Below are positions 58,829 through 64,000 of a DNA stretch of 64,000 nucleotides, piece by piece; position 1 is the first letter of the stretch; each line of letters starts with the position of its first letter. The position numbers and the translations under genes are program-made. The notes under the pieces are model-generated. The model was given only the letters and a program-made list of their open reading frames with translations. It did not search any database and was not told the origin of the DNA. The stretch comes from Acidovorax sp. sif1233 (GTDB taxonomy: Bacteria > Pseudomonadota > Gammaproteobacteria > Burkholderiales > Burkholderiaceae_C): positions 186,001 to 250,000 of the forward strand of contig NZ_JAHUWZ010000004.1 in assembly GCF_019218755.1 (NCBI RefSeq), read 5' to 3'.

Positions 58829-58856
58829 AAAAAGCCGGCATGCATGCCGGCTTTTT
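58829..58856. terminator. Bidirectional intrinsic terminator between opgH and ffh
   Basis: A 28-bp perfect palindrome: five A, GCCGGCATG, its complement, five T, then ATTTT. It suits opgH (+) and ffh (-) transcripts alike. Confidence 0.9.
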
Positions 58857-58860
58857 ATTT

Positions 58861-58918
58861 TGCTATATTTTTTATAGCTTTTCGCGCTTTATCCATCAGC
58901 GCCAGAGGCCGAAATGCC
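58861..58918 (-). repeat. Dispersed palindromic element, copy E
   Basis: In reverse orientation: GGCGCT-loop-AAGCGC, AAAGCTAT, then ATATAGC. It directly follows the terminator in the opgH-ffh convergent gap. It is the most diverged copy. Confidence 0.65.
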
Positions 58919-58924
58919 TCTATC

Positions 58925-60304
58925 TCAGAAGGGCATCTTGGGCATGCCGCCCCCGCCCAGGCCCTTCATGCCGCCCATCTTCTTCATCATCTTCATCAGG
59001 CCGCCGCCCTTCATCTTCTTCATCATGCCCTGCATCTGCTCGAACTCCTTGAGCAGGCGGTTGACTTCCTGCACATGCACGCCCGCGCCGTTGGCGATGC
59101 GTTTCTTGCGCGTGGCCTTGATGAGGTCGGGCTTGCGCCGCTCCAGCGGCGTCATGCTCTGGATGATGCCCTCCTTGCGCTTGATGTCCTTCTCGGCCTT
59201 GTCCATGTCCATGGCGCCGGCCTTGGCGGTGAGCTGGGACGGGAGCTTGTCCATGAGGCTGGAAAGCCCGCCCATCTGCTTCATCTGCTGGATCTGGGAA
59301 AGAAAGTCGTTCAGGTCGAAGCCGTCACCGCTCTTGACCTTGGCCGCCAGCTTTTGCGCCGCCTCCATGTCCACGCCCGCCGTGACCTGCTCCACCAGCG
59401 CCACGATGTCGCCCATGCCCAGGATGCGGCCCGCGTGGCGCTCGGCATCGAACACCTCCAGGCCGTCGAGCTTCTCGGACACGCCCGCGAACTTGATCGG
59501 CGCGCCCGTGATCTGCCGCACCGACAGCGCCGCACCGCCGCGCGAATCGCCATCGAGCTTGGTGAGCACGATGCCGGTGAGCGGCAGCGCCTCCTTGAAG
59601 GCCTTGGCCGTGTTGATCGCATCCTGGCCCTGCATGGCATCGACCACGAACAGGGTCTCGACCGGGTTCAGCGCCGCGTGCAGGTCCTTGATTTCCTTCA
59701 TCAGGGCTTCATCGATGGCCAGGCGACCAGCGGTATCGACCAGCAGCACATCGAAGTAGTGCTTCTTGGCGTAGTCGAGCGCGGCGTGCGCGATATCGAG
59801 CGGCTTCTGGTCCGGCGTGCTCGGGAACCACTCGGCACCGGCCTGCTTCGTCACCGTCTTGAGCTGTTCGATGGCCGCCGGGCGGTACACGTCGCCCGAG
59901 ACGGTGAGCACCTTCTTCTTGCGTTTTTCGATCAGGTGCTTGGCCAGCTTGGCCGTGGTGGTGGTCTTGCCCGCCCCCTGCAGGCCGGCCATCAGGATCA
60001 CGGCCGGCGGCTGCGCAGCCAGGTTGATGTCGGCCACGCCTTCGCCCATGGTGGCGGCGAGTTCGCGGTTGACGATGCTCACCAGCGTCTGGCCCGGCTT
60101 GAGCGAGCCCAGCACCTCCTGGCCCAGTGCCTTTTCCTTGACGCGCGCGATGAAGTCGCGCACCACGGGCAGGGCCACGTCGGCCTCGAGCAGGGCCATG
60201 CGCACCTCGCGCAGCATGTCCGTGACGTTGGACTCGGTGATGCGGGCCTGGCCACGCATCTCCTTGACGAGGCGCGTGAGTTTGTCGGTAAGGGCGGAGG
60301 CCAT
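58925..60304 (-). CDS. ffh: Signal recognition particle protein Ffh
   Basis: A 459-residue GTPase. The N domain is at the start, then G1 GLQGAGKTTTTAKLA, DVYRPAAIEQL, G3 DTAGRL and TKLDGDSRGGAAL. The Met-rich M domain holds the RNA-binding RKKRIANGAG and the closing GGMKGLGGGGMPKMPF. It binds 4.5S RNA and targets membrane proteins. It diverges from the ccsA-like gene over 99 bp. Confidence 0.98.
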   Translation of the reverse strand: MASALTDKLTRLVKEMRGQARITESNVTDMLREVRMALLEADVALPVVRDFIARVKEKALGQEVLGSLKPGQTLVSIVNRELAATMGEGVADINLAAQPPAVILMAGLQGAGKTTTTAKLAKHLIEKRKKKVLTVSGDVYRPAAIEQLKTVTKQAGAEWFPSTPDQKPLDIAHAALDYAKKHYFDVLLVDTAGRLAIDEALMKEIKDLHAALNPVETLFVVDAMQGQDAINTAKAFKEALPLTGIVLTKLDGDSRGGAALSVRQITGAPIKFAGVSEKLDGLEVFDAERHAGRILGMGDIVALVEQVTAGVDMEAAQKLAAKVKSGDGFDLNDFLSQIQQMKQMGGLSSLMDKLPSQLTAKAGAMDMDKAEKDIKRKEGIIQSMTPLERRKPDLIKATRKKRIANGAGVHVQEVNRLLKEFEQMQGMMKKMKGGGLMKMMKKMGGMKGLGGGGMPKMPF

Positions 60305-60403
60305 AGGAGAAGTTCCGGTATTGCCTGCGCGCCATCAACGCTGTCGTTGTGCACGCGGGCCCGCCAGGGCGCTGGCGGTGGGGCGAAAGGCTAAACTGTA
60401 CCC

Positions 60404-61201
60404 ATGATTTTACCCAGTGCTTCCCCCGTCAGCTGGCTGCTGGCCCTGGCCGCGGCCCTGGCATACGCCGTGCCCGCCGCAGCCGCCTCGCGGCTGGGGG
60501 CCGCGGCAGCACGCAATGCGCTGCTGGTCGCCTGGATACTGCATGGCGCGGTGCTGGTGTGGGGGCTTTGGGGCGAGGCGCCCCGCTTTGGCTTTGCCCC
60601 GGCCCTGTCGATGACGGCCTGGCTCGTGCTCACGGTGTATGCGGTAGAACGGCAGCTGTTTCCGCAGATGCAGGCCCGGTGGATCCTGGCCGCGCTCGGC
60701 GCCATCGCCGTGGTGCTGGCCTTGGTTTTCCCTGGCCAGCCCCTGCATGTCGCGGCCTCCGCCTGGCTGCCACTGCACCTGGCGCTGGGCATCGCCTGCT
60801 ACGGCCTCTTTGGCGCCGCCGTGGTGCATGCATGGCTCATGACCCGCGCCGAGCGCCATATCCGGCAGGCCGAAGACCCGCACAGCGGCATTCCGTTGCT
60901 GACCCTCGAACGCCTGACCTTTCGCTTCGTGACCGCGGGCTTCATCCTGCTGACCGCGACCCTGCTGGCGGGCTGGCTGTTTGGCGACACGCTGTATGGA
61001 AGGGCCTGGCGGTGGGACCACAAGGCCGTGTTCTCCCTGCTGTCCTGGCTCACGTTCGCCACCCTTCTGGTGGGGCGTGCGCGCTTTGGGTGGCGGGGCC
61101 GCAATGCGGTGCGCGTGCTGTACGCAGGCTCGGCGTTGCTGCTGCTGGCCTACGTGGGATCCCGCTTTGTCATGGAAGTCGTTCTGGGCCGCAACGCATG
61201 A
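60404..61201 (+). CDS. CcsA/HemX-like cytochrome c assembly protein
   Basis: A 265-residue protein with about eight helices. The C-terminal half has LGIACYGLFGAAVVHAWLM, FVTAGFILLTATLLAGWLFG and WRWDHKAVFSLLSWLTFATLL, typical of the CcsA/HemX family that handles heme in cytochrome c maturation. Gene order ffh, this gene, PP0621-like, pilS is common in Burkholderiales. The exact role, assembly versus heme regulation, is unclear. Its stop overlaps the next ATG. Confidence 0.88.
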   Translation: MILPSASPVSWLLALAAALAYAVPAAAASRLGAAAARNALLVAWILHGAVLVWGLWGEAPRFGFAPALSMTAWLVLTVYAVERQLFPQMQARWILAALGAIAVVLALVFPGQPLHVAASAWLPLHLALGIACYGLFGAAVVHAWLMTRAERHIRQAEDPHSGIPLLTLERLTFRFVTAGFILLTATLLAGWLFGDTLYGRAWRWDHKAVFSLLSWLTFATLLVGRARFGWRGRNAVRVLYAGSALLLLAYVGSRFVMEVVLGRNA

Positions 61202-61419
61202 AATACCTGGTCTTGCTGGTGGTGCTGGTCGTTGCCATCGGTATCTGGCGCGGACGCCGCGCGACCGGCGCGGAGTCTTCCAGCCCCCCGCCCCTGGCGC
61301 TTCCGCAAGACATGCTTGCCTGTGCCCACTGCGGCGTTCACGTTCCCCAGGCCGAAGCGCTGATGGTCGGCCCCCAGGCCTACTGCTGCGCCGAGCACCG
61401 GCGCTTGGGCCCGGCCTGA
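61198..61419 (+). CDS. PP0621-like small membrane-anchored zinc-ribbon-type protein
   Basis: A 73-residue protein. An N-terminal helix (KYLVLLVVLVVAIGIW) anchors it. A short Pro-rich linker leads to CAHCGVHVPQAEAL and AYCCAEHR, a C-x-x-C plus C-C-x-x-H set that could bind zinc. It overlaps the ccsA-like stop in an ATGA and precedes pilS by 8 bp. It matches the PP0621 family as I know it; the function is unknown. Confidence 0.85.
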   Translation: MKYLVLLVVLVVAIGIWRGRRATGAESSSPPPLALPQDMLACAHCGVHVPQAEALMVGPQAYCCAEHRRLGPA

Positions 61420-61427
61420 GACCGGCC

Positions 61428-63131
61428 ATGCCAGCGCTGTCCGCCAGCACCTTCACATCCGTGGTCGAGGCGCCGTTCGTGCGGCTGTGGCGGGGATTCC
61501 TGACCGGCCGCGTCATGGTGGCACTGGCTCTCCTCGTGCTGCAAGGTGCGGGTCAGGCCATCAACCAGGCCACGGAGCCGACCGTGCTGGTGGTGTGTGC
61601 GCTGTATCTCGCGGCCACCACCTTGCTGCGCATCCTGGCAAGGCACCGCCCCCCGTCGTCGGGGGCCGGCCCGCAATGGCTGCCCTCCATCGGGGTGGAC
61701 CTCGCCGCCATCGCCGCGCTGCAATTGCTGCATGCGGGCACCATGAACTACACCCCCCTGTTTGGCCTGCCCATCCTGATGGCGGCCGTGCTGGGGACCC
61801 TGACCCTGGCACTGGGCACCACGGCGGGCGTGACGCTGCTGCTGCTGGGCTGGGCCTGGTGGATGGGCTCCGGCACCGCGGGCGACGATGCGCCGCGCTA
61901 CCTGCAAAGCGCGCTGACTGGCACGGGCTACTTCATCGTGAGCTACCTCGTGCACCAGCTCGCGACCCGCCTGGCCCGCGAGCAGGAAGTGGCGCAGCAA
62001 AGCCAGGTCGCCGCCCGGGTGCAGACCCAGGTCAGCGCGCTGGTCATCCAGAACCTCACCGACGGGGTCCTGGTGGTGGACGAAAGCGATGTGGTGCGCA
62101 TTGCCAATCCCGCCGGGCTCCAGCTTCTCGGCGGCCCTGCCCTGCCCGAACTGCCCTTCATCCTGTCGTCCGAGACGCCCTGGAACCCGCTGGTCACCCT
62201 GGCACGGAGGACTTTCCGCCAGGAACACTCCCAGACCGCGGACGTGGACCTGCTCCATCCGGGACAGAGCCCCACCGGACTGCATGTGCGCACCTGGCTG
62301 ACCTCGACGCGCGAAGCCGCGCGCCAGGCGCAGACCGAGCGCCTGTGCGTGATGTTCCTGCACGACCTGCGGGAGATGGAAGCCCGGCTGCGCACGGAAA
62401 AGCTCGCCGCCATGGGCCGCATGTCCGCCGCCGTGGCGCATGAGATCCGCAACCCGCTGGCCGCCATCGTGCAGGCCAACGCCCTGCTCGAGGAAGACCT
62501 GCACGACCCCGCCCAGAAACGGCTGGCGCGCATGGTGCAGCAGAATGCGGACCGCCTGGCCCGCATCGCCGAAGAGGTTCTGGACATCGCCCGCGTGCAG
62601 CACCAGATCAGCCACGCGCCGGCATCCACCTTACCGCTGGACGAAACCGTGGCGCTGGTCTGGAATGACTGGCAGGCGCAGGACCCCCTGCAGCGCCGCG
62701 CGGTGGTGATGCTCGAAGCGGGCAATACCCAGGTGGAGTTCGACACGGAGCATCTGCGCCGCGTGCTCGTGAACCTGCTGGACAATGCGCTGCGCTACAT
62801 GGGCCAGGAGCCCGATTCGCTCACGGTGACCACCCGGGCCCTGCCGTCGGGACAGATCAGCCTGCAAGTCTGGAGCGACGGCGCCCCCATGGACAAATCG
62901 GTGGAGCGCCACCTGTTCGAGCCCTTCTTTTCATCCGAAAGCCGCTCCAGCGGCCTGGGCCTGTATATTTGCCGCGAGCTGTGCCAGCGCCATGGGGCGT
63001 CCATCAGCTACCAGCGGCTTACCCGCACCACCCTGCGGGGCGAGGTGGGAGGCAACGCCTTCACCGTGGGCTTTCGCCGCACCACACGCCCCACCGAAGC
63101 CGCCACGCTGTTTGACACCATCGTGGTCTGA
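61428..63131 (+). CDS. pilS: Sensor histidine kinase PilS
   Basis: A 567-residue kinase. Six N-terminal helices (~27-180) form the PilS-type sensor. A PAS-like region ([23 protein letters not shown]) is followed by HisKA ([22 protein letters not shown]) and HATPase ([23 protein letters not shown]). PilS senses pilin levels in the membrane and controls PilR, which with sigma-54 drives pilA. The frame reads far upstream; MPALSAST, 8 bp after the previous stop, is the start. Confidence 0.93.
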   Translation: MPALSASTFTSVVEAPFVRLWRGFLTGRVMVALALLVLQGAGQAINQATEPTVLVVCALYLAATTLLRILARHRPPSSGAGPQWLPSIGVDLAAIAALQLLHAGTMNYTPLFGLPILMAAVLGTLTLALGTTAGVTLLLLGWAWWMGSGTAGDDAPRYLQSALTGTGYFIVSYLVHQLATRLAREQEVAQQSQVAARVQTQVSALVIQNLTDGVLVVDESDVVRIANPAGLQLLGGPALPELPFILSSETPWNPLVTLARRTFRQEHSQTADVDLLHPGQSPTGLHVRTWLTSTREAARQAQTERLCVMFLHDLREMEARLRTEKLAAMGRMSAAVAHEIRNPLAAIVQANALLEEDLHDPAQKRLARMVQQNADRLARIAEEVLDIARVQHQISHAPASTLPLDETVALVWNDWQAQDPLQRRAVVMLEAGNTQVEFDTEHLRRVLVNLLDNALRYMGQEPDSLTVTTRALPSGQISLQVWSDGAPMDKSVERHLFEPFFSSESRSSGLGLYICRELCQRHGASISYQRLTRTTLRGEVGGNAFTVGFRRTTRPTEAATLFDTIVV

Positions 63132-63142
63132 AACGCATTGCC

Positions 63143-64000
63143 ATGAACGCCCCTGCCGCCTCCATCCTCGTCGTGGACGACGAACCCGACCTGCGCACCT
63201 TGTACGAGCTGACGCTGCTGCGCGAAGGCTATCGTGTGGAGACTGCGTCCAGCGTGCAGGAGGCACGCGAGCAGCTCAAGGCCCACCGGTTCGATGCCGT
63301 CATCACCGACATGCGCCTGCCCGACGGGTTCGGCATGGAACTGCTGCAGGACCTGCGTGACCAGCAGCGCCGCGAACGCTGCGTGGTCATGACGGCCTAC
63401 GGGTCGGCCGAGAACGCCGTGGAGGCCCTGCGCTCCGGCGCGTTCGACTACATGACCAAGCCGGTGGACCTCAAGCAGTTCCGGTCGGTTGTCGCCTCCG
63501 CGGTGCAGGGCACGGGTGGTGTCCCCGCGCCCCGGGCCGCGCGCAGCGGTGGAGTGCAAGGCCGGCCGGCGCCGGCCGGCGCGGATCCCCTGGCGGCGGG
63601 CACCGCCCTGGACCGGCTGGTGGGCACCTCCGAGGCGATCCGCAACGTCAAGCAGCGGGTGGCCAAGGTCGCGCGCGGCATGGCGCCCGTGCTGATTCAC
63701 GGTGAATCAGGCACGGGCAAGGAACTGGTGGCGCAGGCCCTGCATGCCAGCAGCCAGCGCGCGGATGGCCCGCTGGTGGCCGTGAACTGTGGTGCCATTC
63801 CCGAGAACCTGCTCGAGGCGGAGTTCTTCGGCGCCCGCAAGGGCTCCTACACCGGCGCCGCCCAGGATCGCGACGGCTACTTTCAGGCGGCCCGTGGCGG
63901 CACGCTGTTTCTCGACGAGATCGGCGACCTGCCCCTGGCCATGCAGTCCAAATTGCTGCGTGCGATCCAGGAGCGCAGCGTGCGGCCCCTGGGCTCGACG
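63143..64000 (+). CDS. pilR: Sigma-54-dependent response regulator PilR, 3' end cut by window edge
   Basis: The first 286 residues of an NtrC-family protein. Receiver with VVDDEPD, Asp ~56 ([12 protein letters not shown]) and the KPVD loop. A ~40-residue linker leads to the AAA+ domain: Walker A GESGTGKE (~188) and [20 protein letters not shown]. The sigma-54 loop is GSYTGA (~234-239) instead of GAFTGA; PilR proteins usually have GSFTGA. It follows pilS by 11 bp. The HTH end lies outside the window. Confidence 0.93.
   Translation, partial: MNAPAASILVVDDEPDLRTLYELTLLREGYRVETASSVQEAREQLKAHRFDAVITDMRLPDGFGMELLQDLRDQQRRERCVVMTAYGSAENAVEALRSGAFDYMTKPVDLKQFRSVVASAVQGTGGVPAPRAARSGGVQGRPAPAGADPLAAGTALDRLVGTSEAIRNVKQRVAKVARGMAPVLIHGESGTGKELVAQALHASSQRADGPLVAVNCGAIPENLLEAEFFGARKGSYTGAAQDRDGYFQAARGGTLFLDEIGDLPLAMQSKLLRAIQERSVRPLGST

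Noticed and set aside
58829..58856. Perfect 28-bp palindrome as a regulator binding site
   Set aside because: A/T tails on both sides, GC stem and position between convergent genes mark it as a bidirectional terminator.

Overview
The window looks like chromosomal DNA of a GC-rich betaproteobacterium of the Burkholderiales, most likely Comamonadaceae (Acidovorax-like). This is inferred from protein resemblance, gene order (dusB-fis-purH, ffh-ccsA-pilSR, a rubredoxin next to pilGHIJ-chpA, yqgE-ruvX-pyrR-pyrB-pyrC') and dispersed intergenic repeats of a kind I associate with that family. I see no prophage, insertion sequence, integrase or CRISPR array. Nearly all of the window is dense coding sequence.

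Layout. 1-8.1 kb: an oxidative hexuronate catabolism locus. A FadR-type GntR regulator diverges from uronate dehydrogenase, an SMP-30 lactonase, a DctPQM TRAP transporter and a galactarate-dehydratase-like enzyme cut by the left edge. A 2,5-dioxovalerate dehydrogenase follows the regulator. Operator-like sites lie in front of both transcription units. 8.4-11.7 kb: a small secreted protein and a divergent ferric-iron-type ABC permease/ATPase pair. 11.7-15.1 kb: DCC, DUF4166, Yip1 and PlsC proteins. 15.2-19.1 kb: a tightly overlapping yqgE-ruvX-pyrR-pyrB-pyrC' operon whose PyrC' lacks the zinc histidines, with a photolyase gene (phrB) diverging from it. 20.8-30.8 kb: the twitching-motility chemosensory operon pilG-pilH-pilI-pilJ-chpA, headed by a rubredoxin gene. 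30.9-37.5 kb: thiD-like, hemL, an IclR regulator with pobA, and purH. 37.2-49.4 kb: fis and dusB, a lipoprotein, YqaA, a diguanylate cyclase, RarD, YchF, a MOSC protein, a ubiquinone-type hydroxylase, DsbC, an M61 peptidase, an enoyl-CoA hydratase and tRNA-Met. 49.6-58.9 kb: a secreted protein, miaB, a GlrK-QseG-GlrR-like two-component system, then opgGH. 58.9-64 kb: ffh, a CcsA-like protein, a PP0621-type protein, pilS, and pilR cut by the right edge.

The most interesting feature is the 180-bp gap between glrR and opgG. It has the full architecture of a sigma-54 enhancer-dependent promoter. There is a -24/-12 element with exact spacing, two inverted repeats resembling the enterobacterial GlrR site TGTC-N10-GACA (one exact, one 7/8), and two exact IHF consensus sites lying in direct repeats. 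This suggests that the adjacent GlrKR system drives osmoregulated periplasmic glucan synthesis. A second notable feature is a five-copy dispersed palindromic element in the intergenic regions, one copy of which supplies the last codons of hemL.
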